From: Hemerocallis citrina
Taxonomy: Eukaryota > Streptophyta > Magnoliopsida > Asparagales > Asphodelaceae
DNA length: 64,000 bases
Assembly (NCBI GenBank): GCA_017893485.1
Contig: CM030366.1
Location: 179,825,981-179,889,980, forward strand
Direction of reading: 5' to 3'
The notes beneath the pieces are model-generated. The model was not told the origin of the DNA, ran no database searches, and was given only the letters and a program-made list of their open reading frames with translations. Shown one piece after another: positions 23,362-33,800 of this stretch (positions are counted from its first letter, which is position 1; each line of letters starts with the position of its first letter). The translations under genes and the position numbers were made by a program.

Positions 23362-23378
23362 AGAGAGAGAGAGAGAGA
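23271..23378. repeat. (TA)n then (GA)n microsatellite
   Basis: About 24 TA units run into about 30 GA units with one TCTA interruption. Confidence 0.95.
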
Positions 23379-23735
23379 AGTCTTCCGTTGTGCACCACCT
23401 ATGGTGCACACACCTGTTGTGCACCACCTATGGTGCACACGGCGTGTGCACTCGGTCTTTCCGCCTTTGTATCGACGATCCGATCCGTTCACATTGGTCT
23501 ACACATCTAAATAAGTCTAAATATGTAAAATCAAATCATTTGAAATTCATTTGCCCATTCATTGAAGTGTTACAAAATTGTATGGTTGAAAATCATTATT
23601 TTCTATAGTCACATGATGGATGGGCAAATAAATTTCAATTGATTTGATTTTACATATTTAGACTAATTTAGATGTGTAAATCAATGTGAACGGTTGGATC
23701 AATGGAAGATTTTCATATATATATATATATATATA
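23379..23735. mobile_element. Palindromic MITE in a TA tract, copy 1
   Basis: Arms 23485-23580 and 23600-23693 are inverted copies of each other (ATCTAAATAAGTCTAAATATG against its reverse complement). A second copy of this family lies at 40601-40968, also beside (TA)n. The left part holds a 28-bp direct duplication around the palindrome GTGCACCACCTATGGTGCAC (23390-23440). The right edge ends in a (TA)n run at 23715-23735. Confidence 0.7.
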
Positions 23736-24397
23736 TGTTGCCGCTAAATTTGGTGTGGGGGCAAACAGATAGAACTTGTGGATTCTTGGGGAAACTGAAT
23801 AGGAAAACCTGCGTACCTGTTCCGTCGGGCCTCGTTCGACGTTCCTGCCGTGCACCTGCAAAAAGTGCGAGACACCGGGGGGGGATCCCGGCGACGCACC
23901 CTCCGACGCTCAAGTCAGTAATCGAAGAGATTATGAAGGAGCGTAAAAACTGGTGAAGAGTTGATTACCTCTTAATGGAGATGGGTGAGGGATATTTATA
24001 GGCGTCTTAGGGAATGGTTTTAGGAATGTAATCCCCGTGATTAGATAAGGAATATTCCTCGTAGTCAGATAAGGTATGTAATCTGATAAGGTATATTCCC
24101 TGTAATCAGTTAAGGAATTTTAATCCCCAAATCCCAGTGAAAAGGTAGATGTCCATCAGGGCCGTTGATCGTGTTTAATCAGGGATCCTGACTCTGTCTT
24201 GTTGGACTGGGAGCGCAGCGGGTTGAGATCCGCGCCCTCTTGTTGGCGGGTCCATTCGCGGATCATTGGGCCCTAAGAGGGCAGATCCAATACCCGTTTT
24301 GGTCCTCTTGTGGGCGAAATTACCGTTTTACCCTCAGATCTCAAGATTCGTGCCTGATTTGGACGGTTCCGATTAAATCCCATTTTTAGCCATATCA
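23736..24397 (-). repeat. 3' LTR of the young Tat element (662 bp)
   Basis: Minus strand TGATATGGC...GGCAACA. Apparently identical to the LTR at 36692-37353, including a run of eight G at 23877-23884. Confidence 0.95.
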
Positions 24398-24415
24398 CGA
24401 GCCCCCCACTCCTAA
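24398..24415 (-). promoter_or_regulatory. Polypurine tract of the young Tat element
   Basis: Minus strand AGGAGTGGGGGGCTCG directly before the LTR start TGATATGG. Confidence 0.85.
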
Positions 24416-24806
24416 AGGCTGAGCTTGATCGGCCTTTGAGGAGTAGTCTAGCTGTTTTTTAATGGCTGGTAGAGTTGTATCGGAGCCCAAATGGAAGGTT
24501 TTGAATCTTGAAGGAGGTAGTTTGGTGATTTTTCAAGCGGATTGAACTCTGAGTCGCCCCCGAGCTCTTATGGTCGAGTGGTGTTCTTGCAGGGATATCC
24601 AATTAACTTTGCAAAGTGTCAATTCATCATTCGGTGGCCTTGTATACTTGGAGCACGCTTTAGACCCCCCTAGAGTTCGCTAGTGAAGGGGCCGAGGTCC
24701 ATATGCGGTTCGGCGAGCTCTTCCAGAGAGGGAAGCGAGTTCGGCAGGACTGCGAGCGTCAGGAGCGAGTTCGGCGGTCCGCCGAACTTGTTTTTCCCCT
24801 ATAAGA
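24416..24806. other. Unique segment between polypurine tract and satellite array
   Basis: No frame with recognised domains. Starts the G/C-rich 'GAGCGAGTTCGGC' sequence that leads into the tandem array. Confidence 0.4.
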
Positions 24807-25824
24807 GGGTCGGTGCCACGAACGCTCGGCAGGGGTGCCGAACCGGTTTTTCCCCTATAACAGGGTCGGTGCCACGAACGCTCGGCGGCGGTGCCGAACC
24901 GGTTTTTTCCCTATAACAGGGTCGGTGCCACGAACGCTCGGCAGCGGTGCCGAACCGGTTTTTTCCCTATAACAGGGTCGGTGCCACGAACGCTCGGCAG
25001 CGGTGCCGAACCGGTTTTTTCCCTATAACAGGGTCGGTGCCACGAACGCTCGGCAGTGGTGCCGAACCGGTTTTTTCCCTATAACAGGGTCGGTGCCACG
25101 AACGCTCGGCAGCGGTGCCGAACCGGTTTTTTCCCTATAACAGGGTCGGTGCCACGAACGCTCGGCAGCGGTGCCGAACCGGTTTTTTTCCTATAACAGG
25201 GTCGGTGCCACGAACGCTCGGCAGCGGTGCCGAACCGGTTTTTTTCCCTATAACAGGGTCGGTGCCACGAACGCTCGGCAGCGGTGCCGAACCGGTTTTT
25301 TCCCTATAACAGGGTCGGTGTCACGAATGCTCGGCAGTGGGTGCCGAGCGTGACTTTTTTCCCCTATAACAGGGTCGGTGTCACGAATGCTTGGCAGTGG
25401 GTGCCGAGCGTGACTTTTTTTCCCCTATAACAGGGTCGGTGTCACGAATGCTCGGCAGTGGGTGCCGAGCGTGACTTTTTCCCCTATAACAGGGTCGGTG
25501 TCACGAATGCTCGGCAGTGGGTGCCGAGCGTGACTTTTTCCCCTATAACAGGGTCGGTGTCACGAATGCTCGGCAGTGGGTGCCGAGCGTGACTTTTTTC
25601 CCCTATAACAGGGTCGGTGTCACGAATGCTCGGCAGTGGGTGCCGAGCGTGACTTTTTCCCCTATAACAGGGTCGGTGTCACGAATGCTCGGCAGTGGGT
25701 GCCGAGCGTGACTTTTTCCCCTATAACAGGGTCGGTGTCACGAATGCTCGGCAGTGGGTGCCGAGCGTGACTTTTTCCCTATAACAGGGTCGGTGTCACG
25801 AATGCTCGGCAGTGGGTGCCGAAC
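24807..25824. repeat. Satellite-like array, 18 units in two subfamilies
   Basis: Nine units of 56-57 bp (GGGTCGGTGCCACGAACGCT start, then CGGTGCCGAACCGG) occupy 24807-25311. They are followed by nine units of 59-61 bp (GGGTCGGTGTCACGAATGCT start, then GTGCCGAGCGTGAC) to about 25824. Units differ mainly in T/C-run length. The two subfamilies do not interleave. The array sits upstream of the antisense gene promoter. Confidence 0.95.
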
Positions 25825-26035
25825 GCGCAGACTTGTCGTTTATGTGAGTTTGTCTCTTCTGTGCGCCATTTGAATGTCTGACAATTCTGACAACTCTGAC
25901 AACCCTGACAGATGGGACGCGCATTAAGTGCTGTGACCTCTGGGATTCCATCAGATGGGATAGCATTAAATGCACCTCATGATTCGCTGCGGTTAACGAG
26001 GTGACGATTGGGATCGCTCCGCCGCTTGGTTTAGA
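25825..26035. other. Upstream region of the antisense gene
   Basis: Unique sequence with a triple TGACAA(T/C)(T/C)CTGACAA run near 25879-25910 and a duplicated ATGGGA...GCATTAA block. No gene. Confidence 0.45.
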
Positions 26036-26090
26036 TGGGCCGGCCGTACAGGCCCATTAGCCTCGTGGGGCGTGTCCCCCTTCTATAAAT
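26036..26090 (+). promoter_or_regulatory. Promoter of the antisense gene
   Basis: Two inverted 'site II'-type elements (TGGGCC at 26036-26041, GGCCCA at 26051-26056) precede a TATA box (TATAAAT, 26084-26090). A C/T-rich leader follows and the first ATG is at 26233. This is the order of an ordinary plant Pol II promoter; activity is inferred. Confidence 0.7.
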
Positions 26091-26232
26091 CCTCAACCCC
26101 CCCCTCATTTCTCACTTCCCCTCTCATTTGCTCAGGCGTTCTTTAGTGTCTCAGACGAGTTTTTCCGGCACCGGCGTTTGTCTCAGGCGAGGTTTTTCGG
26201 CACTCCTTCCTTTCAAGGTAAATTTATAAGTT

Positions 26233-28355
26233 ATGTCTGTAGCTTCTGTCTCAGATGAAGTCTCTTGGTCCGAGCCCTCCCTTCAAGGCGCCGAGGCCTC
26301 GTCTCCGAACCCGCCCAAGGGGAAGGTGTTCGGGAAGGATTCCATCGTCGAGGAGCCGAAGAGGATGGGGGAGTTCGGACAGCTACCGGGTCCGTTGACG
26401 GGTCTGCATAGGGTCAGGGAGCTCCCGAAGGACCAGGCCGAGCGGATTGTCCATGGGAGGGAGAGGACCTTCGAGGAGAATGAGGCGAGGGAGACGACGG
26501 AGGCGGATGATGCAGCGTAGATCCTTCGCGAGGAGGAGTTGGCGGCGATCCGGGATGCCTTTTTCATCCCGGAGGAGTACGAAATCATGTTGCCGGGCCC
26601 CGGAGTTAGGGCCAATTCGCCGCTGCCAGTGACCATGTGTTGCTGGCCGGTGGATGCCTTTATCGCCGGCGCCCGGCTACCTCTCCACGCGTTCGCAATT
26701 ACCGTGGTGAGCTGGTATGGGGTCTGCCCTATCCAGCTCATGCCGAATGCGTGGCGAGTGATTAATGGCTTCGTTCTTCATTGCCAGGCCGCGGGGATCG
26801 AACCGCAGCTGAACGTGCTTCGGACGATATACCGGCTCCACCAAGGGAACAAGTCGGAGTACCGGTATTATCTGACTCCGAGGCACGGCGGCAGGCTCGT
26901 GGTCTGCCCAGACTCTATCAAGCATTGGCGAGAGAAGTGGGTCGTCGTGCGGAGTCGAGAGGCCTGGCCGATCCCCACCAATTGGGCAGAGGGGGTGACC
27001 AAGAGGGCGACGGCGCTGCCGAGACTCTCAGTAGAAGAGGAAGGGGCGGTTCGGACCCTTCTCGACCGGCCGAAGTACGACTGGAAAGAGTTGACGGAAG
27101 ACGTTCTTTACAGGGGAGGGCTCGGCCGCGTAGATCCTAGTACGCGGCTTTTCGCCAAGTTCTCTTTTTTGTACTTGTTGTCCTGTTCTTCTTTTGTGCT
27201 AATCATTTTTTTTTTTTTATTTGATGTAGAATCTATGGACTACGAAGCGGTGTTGGCGCTCCGGGCTGGGCTCGCCAGTAAGGCGCCGAGGAAGCGGAAG
27301 AGGGTCGCGTCGAAGCTGCCCTCGACTTCGAAGGTGCCGAGGATTACGGCACCCGACCAGGCGGTGGAGGTTGCTGACGACCCGGTCGTCACCGTGGCGG
27401 GGCCTTCGGCTACTGCTCCTGAGGGGGATTTCCCCATTGCCGCCGCGCTCGCCATGCCGACCCCGCCGCTGACCGTAGCAGGCGAGGAGCTCCTGACGGA
27501 GGAGCACAAGCGGATCCACATTCCGGACTGGCAGGTCCGGAGGCACGATGGGTTCCTCGGGAACTCGTTGGCGAGTATGCAGGCTGTCAAGCATCTCGCC
27601 ACCCCGAAGGACCGCGCCGCCATGGACGCGGGGCGGCAGGGCGACGACGTGATCGAGATCGCTCGTTCGGCGGTATCGGTAAGTCCCGAGTTCCCTTCAT
27701 TCGTTTCATCTTGAATCGCAAAAATTTTTTCTAACTCTCTGAGTTCTTCCTCTTTCCCTTGCAGATCGTCGTCCACTTCGGCCACCTCACCGAACGGCTG
27801 ACCGCCCTCGAGAAGGAGCTGAAGCAGGAGTCCGACCAGGCTCGGAACGAGAAGGCTCGGATGTCGAACCAGCTCGACAAGCTCCGAGTCGAGCATGAAG
27901 GCCGGTCTGCGAGGATTCAGCACCTCGAGGCCGAAGTGAAGAGGCTGGAGGACGAGCTGCGTCGGGAGAAGGAGGGGTCGGCCAATCAGTTGGCCGAGGC
28001 CGAGGCGAAGCAGGCGGCGGCTGTGAAGGAGGTGGAGGACGCCACCTTGAAGAAGGCCCAGGGGTACCTCGCGCAGAATATGGCGAAGGCCTTCGCCACT
28101 GCCCTCGACCGGGTGCGAGAGGCGTACCCCGGGGTGGACGTCTCGGGATGGCGACTCTTCCCCGGACACGTCGAGGGCTTCGACCCCGAGTCCGAAGGGG
28201 AAGAGGAGGAGGAGGGGGAGGACGGCGTTGAGGCCGATGCCGGGGTTACTGGCGAGGTCCCGAGCGTCACGGCCACTCCACTGGCGGCGGCGTCTCCTTC
28301 GGCGAAGTCGACCCCTACTCCGCCTCGTCGCCCGGGGAAAGAGGTCGAGCACTGA
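26233..28355 (+). pseudogene. Antisense gene 1 of the Tat element (PF04195-type protein), with an in-frame amber
   Basis: Spliced gene on the strand opposite gag-pol. Exon 1 starts MSVASVSDEVSW and enters a domain of the plant 'putative gypsy-type transposon' family (PF04195), with YEIMLPGPGVRANSPLP, RLPLHAFAITVVSWYGV and WREKWVVVRS. A short intron (in-frame candidate 27140-27229, T-rich, ending TGTAG) leads to a basic segment (APRKRKRVASK). A second intron, 27679-27764 (GTAAGT...TTGCAG), joins phase 0 to a long coiled coil (LEKELKQESDQ onward), ending in an acidic tail and TGA at 28353-28355. The change of frame across the second intron supports splicing. A single TAG at 26518-26520 interrupts exon 1; the same frame resumes directly after it. 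Function is unknown for the whole family. Alternatively exon 1 could use a downstream start, MAAIRDAFF at 26539. Confidence 0.78.
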
Positions 28356-28630
28356 TCCGCCTCTCCTTTTATTGTTTTTGGCTGTTTCTGCCTTTTTTTT
28401 TTTTTTTTTTTTACCGAACTTTGTAATGCCTAATAGCGGACTGGCCACCGCTTCTTTTGACGTGAATGAAATCAAAATTTTTGCAAGTGTTGGTGTTCGG
28501 AAATTTCTGTTTTATGCCCCCTCTTTTGCCGAACTGTTAAACTTTGTTTTTAGAGATGAAAATTTTTCCAAGTGCTGTGCTTCGGCCACGCTCAACGTTT
28601 TCGCTGATTGCTCCGATTTCTTTGCAGCTT
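28356..28630. other. Spacer between the two antisense frames
   Basis: T-rich; ends with a good 3' splice site (TTCTTTGCAG at 28618-28627) just before the ATG of the second frame. It may therefore be an intron or a leader intron. Confidence 0.5.
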
Positions 28631-29542
28631 ATGGTGATCCCCCAAGGCGTCGAGCTTTCCTGCCCGGACGAGGAGGTTAAAGCCGAAGCCGGCCTAGGGG
28701 CGACGAGGCTGTGTCTGGCTAGGTGTAGGGAGAAACTTTATGAGGTCGAGCTCGGATTGCGCCGAGCCGAGAGCGAGAGGAAGCATCTCCAGCTCGTCCT
28801 TGGCCGGCGTGATATCGAGATTCGTCGTTTGGAAAGCCGAATCGCCGAGCTCATACCCGAAGGTGAACACTTGCCCACTGATTTCAGTAATGAGATTCGT
28901 GTTCAGTGCATTCGTCATAATTTGTCCAAAATAACAGCGGAGAAGGACGAGTTGCTTTCCGAGATACAGCATCTGCGGTCCGTAGAGGCGAAGCTCCGGA
29001 GTGAGGGCGAGGGGCTGACGGCCGAGGTGGCCAAGTTGACGACCGAACGAGTCGAGTTGACTGCTGAAGTCGAAGCGCTCAAGAGGGCGACGGTGGATAA
29101 AAGCATCGAAGTCACCCACCTTCGGCGCCTCGTCGCTAGTCGATCTGGAGTGCCGGACTCCGCGATACCCCCACGTTTTGAAGTCGACGTTAAAGACGAC
29201 TCGTTGCGGGACAGGATCTCAGAGTTGGAGGCGGAAGTGGCTCGTCTGAAGCCACATTCAGGGCCGATCAACGTTCGAAGCACGTCATGCACTCGTGCTG
29301 AGAGTGAGCGGGGCATCACTTTCTATGAGATGGCGACCCGTCAGAGGATCGGTCAACCCAGCCCGGGGGACGCGCAGAGCTCGGTGGCAATCTCCTCGAG
29401 CGGGGCGTCTGTCGGCGTAGCTGCCAGGAGCGGTGCCGAGGATACGTCCCAGTTTGCCGGCTTGGGGTCGCGCTCCGGGGACAAGCGTCGTCATTCTCGA
29501 GTGTCCTTGAAGCGGAATGCTCCAGCTCCGAAGAAGCGCTGA
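28631..29542 (+). CDS. Antisense gene 2: coiled-coil protein with basic C-terminus
   Basis: 303 codons from MVIPQGVELSCPDEE to APAPKKR. I chose the ATG at 28631 because a strong 3' splice site lies three bases upstream and because the earlier in-frame ATG at 28544 lies in T-rich, intron-like sequence. Most of the protein is predicted heptad-rich coiled coil (LRRAESERKHLQLVLG, LESRIAELIPEGE, SKITAEKDELLSEIQ, LTAEVEALKRATVD). It ends in a serine-rich tail and two basic clusters (DKRRHSRVSLKRN and KKR) that resemble nuclear localisation signals. No enzyme motif. It could be a separate gene or the last exon(s) of antisense gene 1, with the TGA at 28353 bypassed by splicing. Remnants of a similar protein exist in the old element at 7.7-8.5 kb. 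Confidence 0.65.
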   Translation: MVIPQGVELSCPDEEVKAEAGLGATRLCLARCREKLYEVELGLRRAESERKHLQLVLGRRDIEIRRLESRIAELIPEGEHLPTDFSNEIRVQCIRHNLSKITAEKDELLSEIQHLRSVEAKLRSEGEGLTAEVAKLTTERVELTAEVEALKRATVDKSIEVTHLRRLVASRSGVPDSAIPPRFEVDVKDDSLRDRISELEAEVARLKPHSGPINVRSTSCTRAESERGITFYEMATRQRIGQPSPGDAQSSVAISSSGASVGVAARSGAEDTSQFAGLGSRSGDKRRHSRVSLKRNAPAPKKR

Positions 29543-29672
29543 AGTGGTCGGTTCCGCGCGTTCTTTGCTCTCTCCTCTTTTTTTTTTCTAAGTGTGACGA
29601 GTCGGTATTGTAAATGCCCTTGTTGAGTCGTGCTCCTGTTGGCATTTGCCTTTGTATCACATCTGTTTCATT

Positions 29673-29678
29673 AATAAA
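29673..29678 (+). terminator. Polyadenylation signal of the antisense unit
   Basis: AATAAA 130 bases after the stop of antisense gene 2, preceded by TTGTAAATG and T/G-rich sequence as in plant 3' ends. Confidence 0.6.
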
Positions 29679-29844
29679 TGCGTTATTGCCGAACTTGCGT
29701 GTTTCATTGCTGTGAATGTTGTTTGTCATGGGGTAACTTCTGAACTGTCGAACTCCGAATGATCAGGAGTGGAGTTGCGAAGTAACGTCGAGCCGAGTTG
29801 TGCACTTGCTTGATTAGGTTAACGTCGTCGGAGGCGTTTTTTAG

Positions 29845-30745
29845 GACGGTGTGCTGTCCCTAGCTCGTTTGGCGGACTCCGGAACCATTGTCGGTTTAAG
29901 GGGTGTAGGAGCAATTTCGAATGGCGAGCTACTCCTAGCCCGCTTAGGAGCGAGCTTGCGGAGTAGGGTCGAACCAAGTGTTGGACTCCGTACCATTCAA
30001 CGGCTGTCGGAGCATTTTCGAATGGCGAGCTACTTCTAGCTCGCTTAGGAGCGAGCTCGTGAAGTAGAATCGAGCCAAGTGTTGGACTCCGGAACCATTG
30101 TCAGTTTAAGGGGTGTAGGAGCAATTTCGAATGGCGAGCTACTCCTAGCTCGCTTAGGAGCGAGCTTGCGGAGTAGGGTCGAACCAAGTGTTGGACTCCG
30201 TACCATTCAACGGCTGTGGGAGCATTTTCGAATGGCGAGCTACTTCTAGCTCGCTTAGGAGCGAGCTCGTGAAGTAGAATCGAGCCAAGTGTTGGACTCC
30301 GGAACCATTGTCAGTTTAAGGGGTGTAGGAGCAATTTCGAATGGCGAGCTACTCCTAGCTCGCTTAGGAGTGAGCTCGCGGAGTAGGGTCGAACCAAGTG
30401 TTGGACTCCGTACCATTCAACGGCTGTGGGAGCATTTTCGAATGGCGAGCTACTTCTAGCTCGCTTAGGAGCGAGCTCGTGAAGTAGAATCGAGCCAAGT
30501 GTTGGACTCCGGAACCATTGTCAGTTTAAGGGGTGTAGGAGCAATTTCGAATGGCGAGCTACCCCTAGCTCGCTTAGGAGCGAGCTTGCGGAGTAGGGTC
30601 GAACCAAGTGTTGGACTCCGTACCATTCAACGGCTGTGGGAGCATTTTCGAATGGCGAGCTACTTCTAGCTCGCTTAGGAGCGAGCTCGTGAAGTAGAAT
30701 CGAGCCAAGTGTTGGACTCCGGAACCATTGTCAGTTTAAGGGGTT
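29845..30745. repeat. 210-bp higher-order array (two alternating 105-bp monomers)
   Basis: The marker GGAACCATTG recurs at 29881, 30091, 30301, 30511 and 30721, exactly 210 bases apart. Each 210-bp unit is two related halves: type A with AACCATTGTC..TTTAAGGGGTG and type B with TACCATTCAACGGCTGTG. Both hold the palindromic segment CTAGCTCGCTTAGGAGCGAG. Few differences separate the units. Confidence 0.95.
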
Positions 30746-30877
30746 ACAAGCAGAGGGATGTAATAGTAGTGAAAACATGAAGAAACTTCATTTATTAACA
30801 TCTAACGATCGGCTGCTTCTAAGGTTGCTAGCCGTTATTACAATAATAAAAGAAAGCACAAAAAGGACAAACTATGA

Positions 30878-33800
30878 CTAGAGAAAGGAGGGGAACGGTT
30901 CGGCATCTCGAGTTACTTGGAGAGACGTAGTTGCCTTCTCCTGGTATTTCAAAAGATGGTCGGCGTTCCAAGTCCGGGGAATTTCTCTGCCTTCGAGATC
31001 CTCTAGCTTGTAGGTACCGGGGCGGATTACTTTCGAGATCTTGTACGGTCCCTCCCAGTTCGGGGCCAGCTTGCTTTTCTGCCCGGGGAATGATATGGCC
31101 AACTTCCGAAGGACTAAATCCCCTTCTTTGAGGTCCGTTGGGCGGACTCTTTTGTTGTATGCCAGCTCGATCCTTCTTCGGTAAGCTTGCTGGCGTATGG
31201 CAGCTCTCTCTCGGATTTCGTCTATCAGGTCTAGGCTTGTTCTGAGTTCTCTAGCATTCTGCTCTTCTTCATAAGCGATCAGGCGAGGAGAGGGTATCCC
31301 GACTTCTAGGGGGATGACGGCTTCGGCCCCGTAGGTGAGATTAAATGGGCTCTCGCCTGTTGGGGTCCGTTTGGTGGTGCGGTGACTCCAGAGTACGTTC
31401 GGCAGCTGATCGACCCAGAGTCCCTTGGAACACTTGTCTAACCTCTTCTTGATTCCTGCAAGAATCTGTCGGTTGGCATTTTCAGCTTGGCCATTCGACT
31501 GGGGATGGGAGACGGAGGAGAATCGGTGTTGTATGGAAAGGTCTTCACACAAGGCTCGGAAGGCGGCTCCAGTAAACTGTGTCCCGTTATCTGTGACTAT
31601 GACTCGGGGAACGCCGAACCGGCAAATCACATTCTTCCAGAAGAACTGAACGACCCTATGTTCGGTGATCGTAGCCAGGGGTTCGGCTTCTATCCACTTA
31701 GAGAAATAGTCGACTGCCACGACTAGGAACTTTAGCTGTCCGGGGGCTGGAGGGAATGGTCCCAGTAAGTCCATCCCCCACATAGCGAAGGGAACGGGAC
31801 TTGATAGGGAGGTCAGCGGTGCCTGCGGAAGACGTCGGATGTCTGCATACTTTTGGCAGGAGCTGCACTGCCGAACGTGTCGTTCGGCGTCCCGTAGGAG
31901 AGTGGGCCAGTAATACCCATAGTTTAACACCTTGCGCGCCAGAGCCCTGGATCCAGAATGGGCTCCGCCGATCCCCTCATGGAGCTCCTGTAGGGCGTAG
32001 TCGGCTTGCTCGGGGGAGAGGCACCTTAGATACGGTCGACCATCAGCTTGGGTGAAGGAGCGTTTGTATAAGATGCCTTCGAGTAAAGTAAAACGCTCGG
32101 CTCGGGCCCTAATTCTTCGTGCTTCCCTCGGATCTTCAGGGAGGAGTCCGTTCCTCAGGAATTCGACAATGGGTTTCATCCAGTTGTCTTCGAGGAGGAC
32201 GGGCAATGCTTCAACGGAGTCTGGCGCTTCGTCCTCTATGCTCGGCTTTAGGAGGACTTCTATCAAAACGGTCTGTTCCAGACCTTGAAGGGAGGAGGAG
32301 GCTAACTTGGATAAGGCGTCGGCCTGAACATTTTCTTCTCGAGGGATCCTTTGGATGAGAGCCTCGTCGAACAGCGTCATGAGGCTCTTTACTTTGGACA
32401 AGTATTTAGCCATTCTATCGTCGCGGGCTTCATACTCGCCGAGGACCTGGTTAACAATCAACTGGGAGTCGCTGAAAATCCGTAGCCGATGTGCCCCAGC
32501 ATTTCGGGCCATTCGAAGCCCGGCTATTAGTGCTTCATATTCGGCCTCGTTATTCGAGGCTTTGAAATTTATCCGGAGTGAGTATTGGAGGACGAAGCCG
32601 TCTGGTCCTGCCAGGATGACCCCTGCCCCACTACCCTCATTACAAGAGGACCCGTCAACATAGACCGACCAGACGGGGGGTCCCTTTGCTGCCTGGCCAG
32701 ACTCGGGGATTGTAGTCTCAACTATGAATTCGGCCAGCGCCTGTGCCTTGATTGCAGTCCGAGGCTGATAAGTTATGTCGTGCTGGCTCAGCTCGATTGA
32801 CCACTTCACGAGGCGACCAGAAGTCTCGGGTTTGTGAAGAATCTGTTTCAGTGGCTGGTCGGTAAGGACGACCACCGAATGAGACTGAAAGTAGGGTCTA
32901 AGTTTTCTTGCGGCCATTACCAGGGCATACGCCATTTTCTCAATTTTCGGGTACCGAAGTTCGGCATCCCGGAGCACCTTGCTGACGTAGTATATGGGCT
33001 TCTGAGCCCTTTCTTCTTCTCTGACTAAGACCGCACTGAGCGTCTGTTCGGAAGCCGCGAGGTAGAGGTAGAGCGGTTCGCCGGGTACTGGTTTGCTAAG
33101 GAGAGGGGGGTTGACGAGGTAGGCTTTAAGCTGGTCAAAGGAGTCTTGTTGCTGCTGCCCCCACTCGAATCCTTTAGCCCCCCTGAGGGCTTTGAAGAAC
33201 GGGAGGCACTTCTCCCCGGACTTCGACAGGAAGCGCCCTATGGCGGCTAAGCGACCAGTCAGCCTCTGAACTTCTTTGACATTTCTTGGGGGGGCCATGT
33301 CCAGTATGGCCTTGATCTTCTCCGGATTCGCCTCTATTCCTCGTTGGCTAACCATAAAGCCGAGGAACTTGCCTGATGAGACGCCGAACGCACATTTGTT
33401 CGGGTTAAGTCTCATATTGTTCCTTCTTAAAACATCAAATGCTTCTTGGAGGTCGGTCACATGATCAGCACCTCGGATGCTTTTCACCAGCATGTCATCG
33501 ACATACACTTCCATGTTTCTGCCGATCTGAGCCTGAAAAACTTTGTTAACGAGGCGCTGGTATGTTGCCCCCGCGTTCTTTAGGTCGAATGGCATGACCC
33601 TGTAGCAATAAAGGCCTTGGTCGGTTACAAAAGACGTCTTTGGGATATCTGGCGGGAACATCCTTATCTGATTGTAACCCGAGAAAGCGTCCATGAAGCT
33701 TAGGAGCTCGTGTCCCGAGGTTGCGTCAATCAGAGTGTCGATGCTCGGTAGGGGGAAGGGATCTTTGGGACAGGCTTTGTTGAGGTCGGTGAAATCAATG

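Noticed and set aside
23200..23492. Frames rich in SLSLSL and IYIYIY
   Set aside because: Translations of (GA)n and (TA)n microsatellites; the same applies near 40.4-40.7, 41.0-41.3, 37.2-37.4 and 63.4-63.6 kb.
24807..25824. CRISPR-like array
   Set aside because: Units are contiguous satellite repeats without unique spacers, in a eukaryotic retrotransposon.
27240..28475. 411-codon minus-strand frame opposite the antisense gene
   Set aside because: Mirror of codon-biased plus-strand coding; leucine/serine-rich with no motif. The plus-strand frame has promoter, introns and family homology.
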